Source: JAUHXS01 sp965213575
Lineage (GTDB): Bacteria; Bacteroidota; Bacteroidia; Chitinophagales; JAUHXS01
DNA length: 64,000 nt
Assembly (NCBI GenBank): GCA_965213575.1
Contig: CBDBZN010000016.1
Coordinates: forward strand, 143,425 to 207,424
Direction of reading: 5' to 3'
Shown: in pieces, positions 51,550 to 60,537 of the stretch
How positions within the stretch are numbered: the stretch's first letter is position 1
Layout: every line of letters begins with the position of its first letter
Made by a program: the position numbers and the translations under genes
The notes under the pieces: generated by a model
What the model was told of the DNA's origin: nothing
The model's input: the letters and a program-made list of their open reading frames with translations, nothing else
The model's database searches: none

Positions 51550-52494
51550 ATGGATCCGGAAGTAAAATTATTATCAGGTTCAGAGTCGTTATATTTAACT
51601 AAAAAGATCGCCGCTTTTCATGGGCAGCCTCTTGGACAAGTTAATATACAGAAGTTTAGTGATGGAGAAATTCAACCTAATATCACTGAGTCTGTAAGAG
51701 GAAAATATGTTTTTGTCATCCAATCTACCTTTGCACCGGGCGATAATTTATTAGAACTGCTATTAATGATCGATGCGGCTAAAAGAGCTTCTGCCGAATA
51801 TATTACTGCTGTTTTGCCGTATTACGGTTATGCCCGGCAAGATAGAAAAGATAAGCCTCGTACATCTATCGGATCTAAATTGGTAGCTAACTTAATATCT
51901 GCTGCCGGAGCTAATAGAATCATGACCATGGATCTTCACGCTCCTCAGATCCAGGGATTTTTTGATATTCCGGTTGATCACCTGGATAGTTCAGCAATGT
52001 TTATTCCATACATACAGCATTTAAAATTACCTAATTTGTTATTTGCTGCACCCGACGTAGGCAGTAGCAAAAGAGCAAGGGCTTATGCACAAAATTTAAA
52101 CACTGATTTTGTTATCTGTGATAAACATAGAAAAAAAGCTAATGAAATATCTTCTATGACTGTAATCGGTGATGTTACCGGTAAAGATGTAGTCATTGTA
52201 GATGATATTGTAGATACAGCTAACACGTTGTGTAATGCAGCAAGGTTATTAATTGAAAAAGGTGCAAATAGCGTCCGGGCATTTTGCACACATCCCATAT
52301 TATCCGGCAAAGCATACGATAATATAGCCCAATCTGTTATGACAGAGTTAGTCGTTTGTGATACAATACCTATAAAAGAGAATAAAACTGAGAAGATAAA
52401 AGTTGTATCAGTAGCAGAACTATTTGCGACAGCAATAAAAAATACCTACGAACACAGATCAATTAGTTCACTTTTCGTAGATACTTATAATTAA
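51550..52494 (+). CDS. prs: Ribose-phosphate pyrophosphokinase
   Basis: A 314-residue PRPP synthase: FSDGEIQPNITESVRGKYVF, VLPYYGYARQDRKDKPRTSI (ATP/ribose-5-P site), MTMDLHAPQIQGFFDIPVDH, and the PRPP-binding DVVIVDDIVDTANTL. It makes PRPP for purines, pyrimidines, His, Trp and NAD. I used the ATG at 51550; a GTG immediately before it (51547) adds one residue. rplY and pth follow closely, the classic prs-ctc-pth arrangement. Confidence 0.96.
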   Translation: MDPEVKLLSGSESLYLTKKIAAFHGQPLGQVNIQKFSDGEIQPNITESVRGKYVFVIQSTFAPGDNLLELLLMIDAAKRASAEYITAVLPYYGYARQDRKDKPRTSIGSKLVANLISAAGANRIMTMDLHAPQIQGFFDIPVDHLDSSAMFIPYIQHLKLPNLLFAAPDVGSSKRARAYAQNLNTDFVICDKHRKKANEISSMTVIGDVTGKDVVIVDDIVDTANTLCNAARLLIEKGANSVRAFCTHPILSGKAYDNIAQSVMTELVVCDTIPIKENKTEKIKVVSVAELFATAIKNTYEHRSISSLFVDTYN

Positions 52495-52508
52495 TAAAAT
52501 TTATCATT

Positions 52509-53162
52509 ATGGAATCAATAACAATAGAAGGACAACTAAGAAAAGGTAACGGCAAAAGCTTAGCCAAAGCTATAAGAAAAGAAGGTAATGTTCCGTGCGT
52601 TTTTTATGGTGCTGAAAGCAAATCTGTTCATTTTTCAGCTCCCGAATTAGCATTTAAAGAGCTTATCTATACCGATAAATTTCACAAAGTGAATATTAAG
52701 GTAGATGGTAAAGAGCATGGTGCAATTATTCAGGCAGTACAATATCATCCTACTACTGATAAAATTATACATATTGATTTTATTGAGCTAACTCCCGGTA
52801 AAAAATTAAAAGCCGAAATACCGGTCAAATTAGTTGGTAGTGCTAAAGGAGTGAAAGAAGGCGGCGTTTTAACCTTAAAAAGAAGAAAGCTTAAAATTAA
52901 AGCATATCCAAAAGACCTGATGGACTTCATTGAAGTGGATGTTACTAATTTAGGATTAGGCAGTTCGCTTAAAATTGGTGATATTAACCTAGAAGATGTA
53001 GAATTTATTGATCCACCTAGAATTACCGTTGTAAATGTAGCAGTTCCAAGAGCACTTAAAAATGCTATGGCTGAAGGTGGTGAAGAGGGTGCGGAAGGTG
53101 AAGAAGGAGCAGAGGAAGCAGCTGGTGCTGAAGCTCCTAAAGCAGAAGCAGCCGCAGAGTAG
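52509..53162 (+). CDS. rplY: Large ribosomal subunit protein bL25 (Ctc type)
   Basis: A 217-residue bL25 with the 5S rRNA-binding N-terminal domain (EGQLRKGNGKSLAKAIRKEG, VPCVFYGAES) and the longer TL5/Ctc C-terminal domain (IPVKLVGSAKGVKEGGVLTL; YPKDLMDFIEVDVTNLGLG). It ends in a Glu/Ala/Gly-rich acidic tail (about residue 185 on), common in Bacteroidota. It is 14 nt after prs and is followed by a terminator hairpin before pth. Confidence 0.94.
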   Translation: MESITIEGQLRKGNGKSLAKAIRKEGNVPCVFYGAESKSVHFSAPELAFKELIYTDKFHKVNIKVDGKEHGAIIQAVQYHPTTDKIIHIDFIELTPGKKLKAEIPVKLVGSAKGVKEGGVLTLKRRKLKIKAYPKDLMDFIEVDVTNLGLGSSLKIGDINLEDVEFIDPPRITVVNVAVPRALKNAMAEGGEEGAEGEEGAEEAAGAEAPKAEAAAE

Positions 53163-53186
53163 TATGGAGCCTTAAATATGAGAACT

Positions 53187-53211
53187 AAAAGGGGCATCAT
53201 GCCCCTTTTTT
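53187..53211 (+). terminator. Intrinsic terminator after rplY
   Basis: Stem AAAAGGGGCAT (53187-53197) pairs with ATGCCCCTTTT (53199-53209) around one C, followed by more T. It lies between the rplY stop and the pth start, so pth may need its own promoter or readthrough. Confidence 0.85.
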
Positions 53212-53223
53212 GTTAATGATACT

Positions 53224-53784
53224 ATGAAATACTTAATTGTTGGATTAGGAAATATTGGCCCTGAATATATTGATACCCGGCATAATATTGGCTTTGAAGT
53301 AGTTGATTGTATAGCAGAACAATATAATTGTGCATTTGAGTTAGATCGGCATGCATTTATAACAGACTTCAAATTTAAAGGAAGAAGTTTTTACTTGTTA
53401 AAACCCACTACTTATATGAATTTAAGTGGTAAGGCAGTGAGATATTGGAAAGATAAACTGAATATCAATCAAGATAATTTATTAGTTGTGTTAGATGATT
53501 TAGCCTTGCCATTTGGTAAAATAAGATTGAAACCCAGAGGAAGTGATGGCGGGCATAATGGACTTAAAAGTATTAATGAGTTGTTGAGTAACAATAACTA
53601 TCCGAGGTTAAGATTCGGTATTGGAAGCGAATTCTCAAAAGGCACCCAAGTTAATTATGTACTAGGAAAATGGGAGGCAGAAGAAGAAAAAGAATTGCCT
53701 AATTTAATTAAAAAATCTTCTGATGCGATTATTAGCTTTGCCACTATTGGGATGGGGCAAACTATGAATCAATTTAACGGATGA
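53224..53784 (+). CDS. pth: Aminoacyl-tRNA hydrolase
   Basis: A 186-residue peptidyl-tRNA hydrolase that recycles stalled peptidyl-tRNA. It shows MKYLIVGLGNIGPEYIDTRH, NIGFEVVD with the catalytic His (TRHNIGF), LKPTTYMNLSGKAVRYW, VVLDDLALPFGKIRLKPRGS, and GGHNGLKSINELL. Start ATG is 13 nt after the terminator. Confidence 0.96.
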   Translation: MKYLIVGLGNIGPEYIDTRHNIGFEVVDCIAEQYNCAFELDRHAFITDFKFKGRSFYLLKPTTYMNLSGKAVRYWKDKLNINQDNLLVVLDDLALPFGKIRLKPRGSDGGHNGLKSINELLSNNNYPRLRFGIGSEFSKGTQVNYVLGKWEAEEEKELPNLIKKSSDAIISFATIGMGQTMNQFNG

Positions 53785-53802
53785 TAAAAGATTGATTAGT
53801 AA

Positions 53803-54417
53803 ATGAAAATATTTTGTGTTGGCAGAAACTATGCTGATCATGCCAAGGAGTTAAATAATCCATTACCCGAGCAGCCTGTGATTTTTATGAAGCCAGATAC
53901 TGCCCTGCTTAAAGACGGAAAGCCTTTTTATTATCCCGACTTTACAAATGATCTGCATCATGAAGTAGAATTAGTTGTGAGAATAAGTAGGCACGGTAAA
54001 CATATTCAAGAAAAATTTGCACATAAATACTATGATCAAGTATCTGTGGGCATTGATTTTACTGCGAGAGATATTCAGCAGAAGCATAAAGAGAAAGGAT
54101 TGCCTTGGGAGCTGGCAAAATCTTTTGATCATTCAGCAGTAATTGGTGAGTTTGTTTCTTTGCAGACAGTACTTTCTGAAAAAGAAAATGTAGAATTAAA
54201 ACTGTTGAAAAACGATAACGTCGTTCAACTGGGAAATACATCAGATTTTATTTTTAGCATCGATTATATTATCCAGTATCTTTCCCGGTTTTTTACACTA
54301 AGAGTAGGCGACTTAATATATACAGGTACTCCGTCAGGTGTCGGCCCGGTTAAAATTGGAGATAAATTAGAAGGTTTTTTAAATGATAAATGTTTACTTA
54401 CTACTGAAATCAAGTAG
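53803..54417 (+). CDS. Fumarylacetoacetate hydrolase family protein
   Basis: A 204-residue FAH-fold enzyme: FCVGRNYADHAKELNNPLPE, FMKPDTALLKDGKPFYYPDF, metal-binding Glu residues in LHHEVELVVRI, GIDFTARDIQQKHKEKGLPW, and YTGTPSGVGPVKIGDKLEG. Close relatives act as acylpyruvate hydrolase or oxaloacetate decarboxylase/tautomerase. The substrate is not determined by context (pth upstream, E1 downstream). Confidence 0.9.
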   Translation: MKIFCVGRNYADHAKELNNPLPEQPVIFMKPDTALLKDGKPFYYPDFTNDLHHEVELVVRISRHGKHIQEKFAHKYYDQVSVGIDFTARDIQQKHKEKGLPWELAKSFDHSAVIGEFVSLQTVLSEKENVELKLLKNDNVVQLGNTSDFIFSIDYIIQYLSRFFTLRVGDLIYTGTPSGVGPVKIGDKLEGFLNDKCLLTTEIK

Positions 54418-54460
54418 TTTAATGTATTTATTAGTATTTTAGTATAAATTAATTTGATAT

Positions 54461-56563
54461 ATGAGTTCTACCAAGGCCGCTCTTTCCAAAAAGAATAAAA
54501 CGAATGTCGATAAAAAAATTTTATTAAAAGCATATGAGTTAATCTGTACGGCAAAATATCTTTCAGAGCTGTACGAAGAAAATAAAGAAATCACCGGCAA
54601 ATATGTACATGCCACTTCCAGAGGGCATGAAGCAATTCAAATTGCACTGGGGATGCAGTTGAAGCCTCAAGATTATGTAGCACCTTATTATAGAGATGAT
54701 GCCATGTTGTTAAGTATAGGTTTAACACCATATGATTTAATGTTACAGCTGTTAGCTAAAAAAGACGATCCTTTTTCAGGAGGCAGAACGTATTATGCCC
54801 ACCCAAGCTTAAAGAGAGATGACATGCCTAAGATTCCTCACCAGTCTTCCGCTACGGGCATGCAGGCTATTCCTACAACCGGCTTGGCACAAGGAGTTAA
54901 ATACTTAGAAGAAATGGGTCTATCTCCTGACTATAAGGGCGAAGCGCCGGTAGTGGTTTGCTCTATCGGCGACGGTGCAATGACCGAAGGAGAAATTTCG
55001 GAAGCATTACAAATGGCCGTACTTCATCAATATCCTATCATTTTTTTAGTACAAGATAATGAATGGGATATTTCAGCTTCTGCGGAAGAAATTAGAGCAA
55101 TGGATGCTACCTATTATGCCAAAGGATTTAAAGGATTAACGACCTATTCTATAGATGGAAGCAATTTTATTGAAAGTTATACTACCTTAAAAGATGTTAT
55201 AGGTAAAGTCAGAAAAAATAGAAAGCCTTATTTAGTCCATGCGAAAGTTCCTTTGCTTAACCATCACACCTCGGGAGTAAGAAAAGAATGGTATCGATCG
55301 GAAGAGGATATGAAAGAGCATTTTAAAAGAGATCCTTATCCATTATTTAAAGAGATGTTGTTGGATTTTGGTTTTGAGAAGAAAGAACTGAGTGAAATAA
55401 AAAATCAAGCCATTGAAAAAGTAGATGCAGACTATCAAAAAGCATTGCTCGCTGAGGATCCAACTCCCGAATCACTCACCGATCATATCTTTGCCCCTAC
55501 TCCTGTTACAGAAGAAAAAGGAGAGCGTCACCCAAGTGGTGGGAAAGAAGTGGTAATGGTCGATGCTGCTTTACATGCTATTGATGAAATTATGAGAGCT
55601 CATCCTGAAAGTTTGTTATACGGGCAAGACGTAGGAGGAGAATTAGGAGGTGTTTTTAGAGAAGCTGCGCTCTTAGCTAAAAAATATGGAGATAAACGAG
55701 TGTTTAATACGCCCATCCAAGAAGCATACATTATAGGCAGTACTGTCGGGATGTCGGCAGCAGGTTGTAAACCGATCGTAGAAGTTCAATTTGCTGATTA
55801 TATTTGGCCGGGATTAAACCAATTATTCACAGAAGTAAGTAGGTCTTGCTATTTGTCGAATGGCAAATGGCCGGTGCAAGCTTTGATAAGAGTGCCTATT
55901 GGTGCATATGGAAGTGGAGGGCCTTATCACTCTTCTAGTGATGAATCGGTTTTTTTACAGATCAAAGGAATAAAAGTTGTGTACCCTTCTAATGCGGCTG
56001 ATATGAAAGGTTTGATGAAAGCAGCTTTCTATGATCCCAATCCAGTGGTAATGCTGGAGCATAAAGGGTTATACTGGTCAAAAGTACCTGGGACAAAAGC
56101 AGCAATGACTGTCGAGCCAGATGAAGACTATATTATTCCTTTAGGAAAAGCAAGGATTGCATTAGAAGCAGATCAAGACAAGATAGATTCAGGAGAAACG
56201 CTCACGATCATTACTTACGGAATGGGCGTGCATTGGGCAATGAATGCTGCAAAAGATCATATGGGTTATATAGAAATAGTAGATTTGAGAACACTTAATC
56301 CTTTGGATATAGAGGCTGTTTATGAAAGTGTGAAAAAGCATAATAAATGTATTGTATTGACCGAAGAAACTATTACCAATGCTTTTGCAGAAAGCTTGGC
56401 AGGAAGAATTGCGAAAAACTGTTTTGAGCAATTAGATGCGCCGGTAGAAATTATTGGAGCCATTAACACGCCTGCTATTCCATTAAATGCTGTGTTGGAA
56501 AAAGAAATGCTGCCTTCTGCGGAGAAAGTGTCGGAGAAAATAGGTGAGGTATTAAGATATTAA
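54461..56563 (+). CDS. 2-oxoacid dehydrogenase E1, fused alpha and beta subunits
   Basis: A 700-residue fusion. The alpha half (about 1-330) binds ThDP: ATSRGHEAIQIALGMQLKPQ, YYRDDAMLLSIGLTPYDLML, and the GDGAMTEGEISEALQMA motif. The beta half (about 360-700) has SLLYGQDVGGELGGVFREAA, NTPIQEAYIIGSTVGMSAAG, EVQFADYIWPGLNQLF, and MLEHKGLYW. It decarboxylates a branched-chain 2-oxoacid or pyruvate and passes the acyl group to E2. No E2 or E3 gene is nearby. The fused form is common in Bacteroidota. Confidence 0.93.
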   Translation: MSSTKAALSKKNKTNVDKKILLKAYELICTAKYLSELYEENKEITGKYVHATSRGHEAIQIALGMQLKPQDYVAPYYRDDAMLLSIGLTPYDLMLQLLAKKDDPFSGGRTYYAHPSLKRDDMPKIPHQSSATGMQAIPTTGLAQGVKYLEEMGLSPDYKGEAPVVVCSIGDGAMTEGEISEALQMAVLHQYPIIFLVQDNEWDISASAEEIRAMDATYYAKGFKGLTTYSIDGSNFIESYTTLKDVIGKVRKNRKPYLVHAKVPLLNHHTSGVRKEWYRSEEDMKEHFKRDPYPLFKEMLLDFGFEKKELSEIKNQAIEKVDADYQKALLAEDPTPESLTDHIFAPTPVTEEKGERHPSGGKEVVMVDAALHAIDEIMRAHPESLLYGQDVGGELGGVFREAALLAKKYGDKRVFNTPIQEAYIIGSTVGMSAAGCKPIVEVQFADYIWPGLNQLFTEVSRSCYLSNGKWPVQALIRVPIGAYGSGGPYHSSSDESVFLQIKGIKVVYPSNAADMKGLMKAAFYDPNPVVMLEHKGLYWSKVPGTKAAMTVEPDEDYIIPLGKARIALEADQDKIDSGETLTIITYGMGVHWAMNAAKDHMGYIEIVDLRTLNPLDIEAVYESVKKHNKCIVLTEETITNAFAESLAGRIAKNCFEQLDAPVEIIGAINTPAIPLNAVLEKEMLPSAEKVSEKIGEVLRY

Positions 56564-56576
56564 TAAATGAAAGCTA

Positions 56577-56599
56577 GAAATTAGTAATTAGTAATAGAT
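56577..56599. repeat. AATTAGT heptamer repeat before metK
   Basis: AATTAGT (56579-56585), AATTAGT (56586-56592), AATAGAT (56593-56599). It shares GAAATTAGTAAT with the repeat at 49703-49737. Confidence 0.55.
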
Positions 56600-56602
56600 T
56601 TG

Positions 56603-56610
56603 TATATTTG
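56603..56610 (+). promoter_or_regulatory. Putative -7 box (TATATTTG) of metK
   Basis: TATATTTG matches TAnnTTTG, 26 nt before the metK ATG. No SAM riboswitch fold was recognised in the 70-bp leader. Confidence 0.35.
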
Positions 56611-56636
56611 TTTTCCATTAAAAATATAAAGAAAGT

Positions 56637-57893
56637 ATGCCATATTTATTTACTTCAGAGTCTGTTTCTGAAGGACATCCCGATAAAGTAGCTGATCAGA
56701 TATCAGATGCACTGATCGATCATTTCTTAGCTTTTGACGCTGACTCTAAAGTTGCATGTGAAACGCTTGTAACCACAGGATTGGCTGTTTTAAGTGGAGA
56801 GGTTAATTCCACTGCATATTTAGATGTGCAACAAATTGCCAGGGAGGTGATAAAAAGAATCGGCTATACCAAATCAGAGTATAAATTCGATGCAGACTCT
56901 TGCGGCGTTATTTCAGCCATTCATGAGCAAAGTGCTGACATTAATCAAGGAGTTGTAGCAGGAAAGGGTTTACATGAGGAGCAAGGAGCCGGTGATCAAG
57001 GTATGATGTTTGGTTATGCTACCAATGAGACAGAATCTTATATTCCCTTGCCTTTAAAAATATCTCATATTCTTTTGAAAGAATTGGCTGCTATAAGAAG
57101 AGAAGGCAAGGAAATGACTTACTTAAGGCCGGACTCTAAAAGTCAAGTCACTATTGAATACGATGATACTAACAAGCCGATTAGGATAGATACGATAGTT
57201 GTGTCTACCCAGCATGATGATTTTGATGAAGAGAAAAAGATGTTGGCTCAAATTAAAAAAGATATTATCAACATCTTAATTCCTAGAGTTAAAGCAAAAG
57301 TATCGGCAGATAATCAGGCTTTATTTGATAATAAAATTACTTACCACGTTAATCCAACAGGAATTTTCGTAATTGGTGGCCCTCATGGAGATACCGGTTT
57401 AACCGGAAGAAAAATCATAGTAGACACTTATGGAGGTAAAGGCGCACATGGTGGTGGTGCTTTTTCAGGAAAAGACCCTAGTAAAGTGGATAGGTCAGCA
57501 GCGTATGCTACAAGGCATATTGCTAAAAACTTAGTGGCAGCCGGAGTAGCCGATGAAATTTTAGTGCAAGTATCATATGCCATAGGTGTTGCTAAGCCGA
57601 TGGGCTTGTACGTCAATACTTATGGAACTGCAAAGGTGAATATGAACGACGGTGAAATTGCCCGTAAAGTAGAAAGCTTGTTTGATATGAGGCCTGCAGC
57701 TATTATTGACCGGTTGAAATTGAAAGAACCTATTTATTCTGATACTGCTGCTTATGGACATATGGGAAGGACTCCGGAGAAGAAAAAAGTGACTTTTTCC
57801 AGTAATGGACAAAAAGTAACGAAAGAAGTGGAAACGTTTACTTGGGAAAAGTTGGATTATGTAGATAAAGTGAAAAACACTTTTAATCTATAA
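56637..57893 (+). CDS. metK: S-adenosylmethionine synthase
   Basis: A 418-residue MAT: FTSESVSEGHPDKVADQISD at the start, EQSADINQGV, GAGDQGMMFGYATNET, and GGPHGDTGLTGRKIIVDTYG with the P-loop-like GGGAFSGKDPSKVDRSAAYA. It makes SAM from methionine and ATP, supplying the radical SAM and methyltransferase genes in the window. The aspartate kinase gene follows after 7 nt, so the two are likely co-transcribed, linking methionine-family steps. Confidence 0.97.
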   Translation: MPYLFTSESVSEGHPDKVADQISDALIDHFLAFDADSKVACETLVTTGLAVLSGEVNSTAYLDVQQIAREVIKRIGYTKSEYKFDADSCGVISAIHEQSADINQGVVAGKGLHEEQGAGDQGMMFGYATNETESYIPLPLKISHILLKELAAIRREGKEMTYLRPDSKSQVTIEYDDTNKPIRIDTIVVSTQHDDFDEEKKMLAQIKKDIINILIPRVKAKVSADNQALFDNKITYHVNPTGIFVIGGPHGDTGLTGRKIIVDTYGGKGAHGGGAFSGKDPSKVDRSAAYATRHIAKNLVAAGVADEILVQVSYAIGVAKPMGLYVNTYGTAKVNMNDGEIARKVESLFDMRPAAIIDRLKLKEPIYSDTAAYGHMGRTPEKKKVTFSSNGQKVTKEVETFTWEKLDYVDKVKNTFNL

Positions 57894-57900
57894 TAGCTGC

Positions 57901-59232
57901 ATGAGAATACTCAAATTTGGCGGTACTTCTGTTGGTACAGCCGAGCGCATGAAATCGCTTAGAGAAATTATCCAAAGCGATGATGAACGTAAAATTGTAG
58001 TGCTTTCCGCCCTTTCAGGCACTACAAATGCGCTGGTAGATATTAACTCAAAACTTTCTTCCGGTCTTACTCAAAACGCAAATGAGGCGATTGCTGCTTT
58101 AAAAGCTCATTATAATACTTTCATTACTAATCTTTTTGGGCAAAATAGTGCTTATGCTAAGGCACAAGAAATTGTGGAGGAACATTTTGATTTACTTCAG
58201 TCTTTTTCCAATAAGCCCTTTGGTGTAAATGAAGAAAAAATAATCTTAGCGCAAGGAGAGTTAATGTCGACAAAGTTTTTTCATTTATACCTAACATATC
58301 AAGGAGTAGATGCCGTATTTTTAAATGCATTGGATTTTATGCGCATTGACGAAGATGATGAGCCTGACCTGCAAAGTATTTCAACGTTATTAGGCAAAAA
58401 AATCAACATATATCCTACAACTGATATTTTTATTACTCAAGGATATATTTGTCTCAATAGCAATGGAAATATTGATAACTTAAAAAGAGGAGGAAGCGAT
58501 TATACTGCTTCCTTATTGGGTGCTGCAGCGGATTGTTCAGAAATTCAAATCTGGACCGATATTGATGGAATGCATAATAATGATCCCCGTTATGTAAAAA
58601 ACACTTTTCCTATTGCTGAATTAACTTTTGATGAAGCAGCGGAATTAGCTTATTTTGGAGCTAAAATATTACATCCTGCAACGGTGCTTCCGGCTAAAAA
58701 GGCAAATGTACCCGTGCGCATTTTAAATACGATGGATCCAAAAGCAAAAGGAACACTAATTACAAAAGATGCTCCTAAAAATTATATTAAATCTATTGCT
58801 GCAAAAGATAATATTACCGCTATCAATATCAAGTCCAGCAGAATGCTTTTAGCATACGGATTTCTGAGAAATGTATTTGAAGTATTTGAAAAATATAAGA
58901 CTTCAATAGATATGATCACTACTTCTGAAGTAGCTATTTCCTTAACCATTGATGATGATGCCAGATTAGAACAAATACTGGATGAGCTAGAGCAGTACGC
59001 CGTTACTCATATTGACAAAGATCAATCGATTATTTGCATTGTAGGAGATTTTTTATGTACCAAACCGGGCGTAATAGATAAAGTTATACATGCATTAAGT
59101 AATATTCCAATCAGGATGATTTCTTATGGAGGAAGCGAAAATAATATCTCGCTATTGATAGACACCTCAAATAAATCCAAAGTTTTGAATTTGTTAAATA
59201 ATAATATTTTTAAAGAGTCTGATAAAATATAA
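57901..59232 (+). CDS. Aspartate kinase
   Basis: A 443-residue monofunctional aspartokinase: MRILKFGGTSVGTAERMKSL, VVLSALSGTTNALVDI, RGGSDYTASLLGAAADCSEI, WTDIDGMHNNDPRYV, then two C-terminal ACT domains (about 300-440; MITTSEVAISLTIDDD). No homoserine dehydrogenase domain is attached. The ACT domains suggest feedback by lysine or threonine. It commits aspartate to Lys, Thr and Met synthesis and follows metK. Confidence 0.93.
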   Translation: MRILKFGGTSVGTAERMKSLREIIQSDDERKIVVLSALSGTTNALVDINSKLSSGLTQNANEAIAALKAHYNTFITNLFGQNSAYAKAQEIVEEHFDLLQSFSNKPFGVNEEKIILAQGELMSTKFFHLYLTYQGVDAVFLNALDFMRIDEDDEPDLQSISTLLGKKINIYPTTDIFITQGYICLNSNGNIDNLKRGGSDYTASLLGAAADCSEIQIWTDIDGMHNNDPRYVKNTFPIAELTFDEAAELAYFGAKILHPATVLPAKKANVPVRILNTMDPKAKGTLITKDAPKNYIKSIAAKDNITAINIKSSRMLLAYGFLRNVFEVFEKYKTSIDMITTSEVAISLTIDDDARLEQILDELEQYAVTHIDKDQSIICIVGDFLCTKPGVIDKVIHALSNIPIRMISYGGSENNISLLIDTSNKSKVLNLLNNNIFKESDKI

Positions 59233-59671
59233 TTTCCTATAAAATTTTAAAGCACTTTTCATTGCGGTCCTAGCTATGCCAAAGGCATTTTGAGAGCCGG
59301 AATCCCCATTTTTGAAATAGCACACAGACTTTACTTGCTTATTTATTTATATTCGGTTTAGAATCCTAGCTTTTTTCTTATATCGTGAAGTGAGCGTATA
59401 ACCATTCTTTGCTGTGTTTTTGCAGGACAACTAGTGTATTCCAATAAACAAGTAATCACCCGCTCACTGATAATTTTATTGTAGAAATTTCCGAAATAAC
59501 GTTTAACCTCGTCATTTCATTGGTGAGTCTGCGCAAAGCGGAGAAGAGGCTATAGTCTCACTGATTGAAATATATTATCAACAGTTACTATTTGAGCTGC
59601 TTTAAAAATTTTGGAATGTATGATTTAAATAACACTATGCGGAAGCTTCACTTTTTAAAGAAGGAAAGAGC
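59233..59671. other. 439-bp non-coding spacer with degraded inverted repeats
   Basis: No ORF with a recognisable protein. It holds ATGCC-AAA-GGCAT (about 59274-59286), the inverted pair AGTGAGCG/CGCTCACT about 65 bp apart, TCACCCGCTCACT (59456-59468, shared in inverse orientation with 297-309), and a GTGAG/CTCAC pair around 59523-59567. Looks like decayed repeat material. Confidence 0.6.
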
Positions 59672-60445
59672 TTACTTTTTTTCATTGAGTTCCCAACTGT
59701 AATCCAAATAATCAAGATCGGTATCCTTATTTAATTTAGTATTGGAATATTGATTTATAAATTCGATTAAGGACATATTTTCAGTAAAATCACTTTTAAA
59801 CCAAGAGAAAAGCTTTGATAATTGTGCTTCATTTGGACTGATTTTATTTTTTGTCGGATTATTAATAAAATCTTTTGCTTGATCGGTTAATTGAGAATCT
59901 AATTTAGAAGCTACGAAAGCTTCGTTTCTTAATTTTGGGCAGGACACAGAAGCGCAGTTCACTGCAAAATGGATACGCGGTTCATTAAATTCTTTCCTGA
60001 TAATGCCATGCTCAATGTTGTTGAGGTCATAGGTTTCATCTCCTATATGAATAAACTTGATATCCCAAGTAGTATTTACTTTGTAGATACCGCCTCCTAA
60101 ATCTTTAATGCTTTTTACAGGATAATTTTTTACGATCAATTTAACGGTGAAAGCATTATACGCATTGATCCAATAAGCAAGCTGTTCATCTTTGCTCCAA
60201 TGTTTATCATTAGGATGATTATTTTCTAAAATTTTTAAATATTCATTAAGCCGGGTACTGTCTTTTACAAAACCTTTATAATTAACATCTCCATTTTCCG
60301 CTACATATTTTTGAGTTAGCTCATTCCATATGCTATGGCTAACAGGCTTGGAGTCAAAATCACCATTTCCTAACACTTTGTTGGTACAATTAAAGCCGGC
60401 AAAAATAACTAAAATAAAAAGTAGTAAATCGAATATTCTGTTCAT
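59672..60445 (-). CDS. DUF547 domain-containing lipoprotein
   Basis: A 257-residue exported protein starting at ATG 60445 (frame open to 60478). The N-terminus is FDLLLFILVIFAGFNCTNKV, a possible lipoprotein signal. The DUF547 signature is WSKDEQLAYWINAYNAFTVK, LGGGIYKVNTTWDIKFIHIG, LNNIEHGIIRKEFNEPRIHF and AVNCASVSCPKLRNEAF. Function unknown; the conserved His/Cys set suggests a thioltransferase-like or protease-like active site, which is inference. Confidence 0.88.
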   Translation of the reverse strand: MNRIFDLLLFILVIFAGFNCTNKVLGNGDFDSKPVSHSIWNELTQKYVAENGDVNYKGFVKDSTRLNEYLKILENNHPNDKHWSKDEQLAYWINAYNAFTVKLIVKNYPVKSIKDLGGGIYKVNTTWDIKFIHIGDETYDLNNIEHGIIRKEFNEPRIHFAVNCASVSCPKLRNEAFVASKLDSQLTDQAKDFINNPTKNKISPNEAQLSKLFSWFKSDFTENMSLIEFINQYSNTKLNKDTDLDYLDYSWELNEKK

Positions 60446-60537
60446 TACGTATATATTTGTAGGATTAACGAATATCACAAAATTATCCGTTAATTTAGAT
60501 TATAACGAGGATATATTTATAAAGGTTCAGCATCTGG

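Noticed and set aside
56564..56636. SAM riboswitch before metK
   Set aside because: The 70-bp leader is too short and lacks the conserved SAM-I or SAM-II blocks.
59252..59350. Possible peptide-coding remnant around 59252-59350
   Set aside because: About 32 sense codons without a start codon and without a recognised family; insufficient to call a pseudogene.
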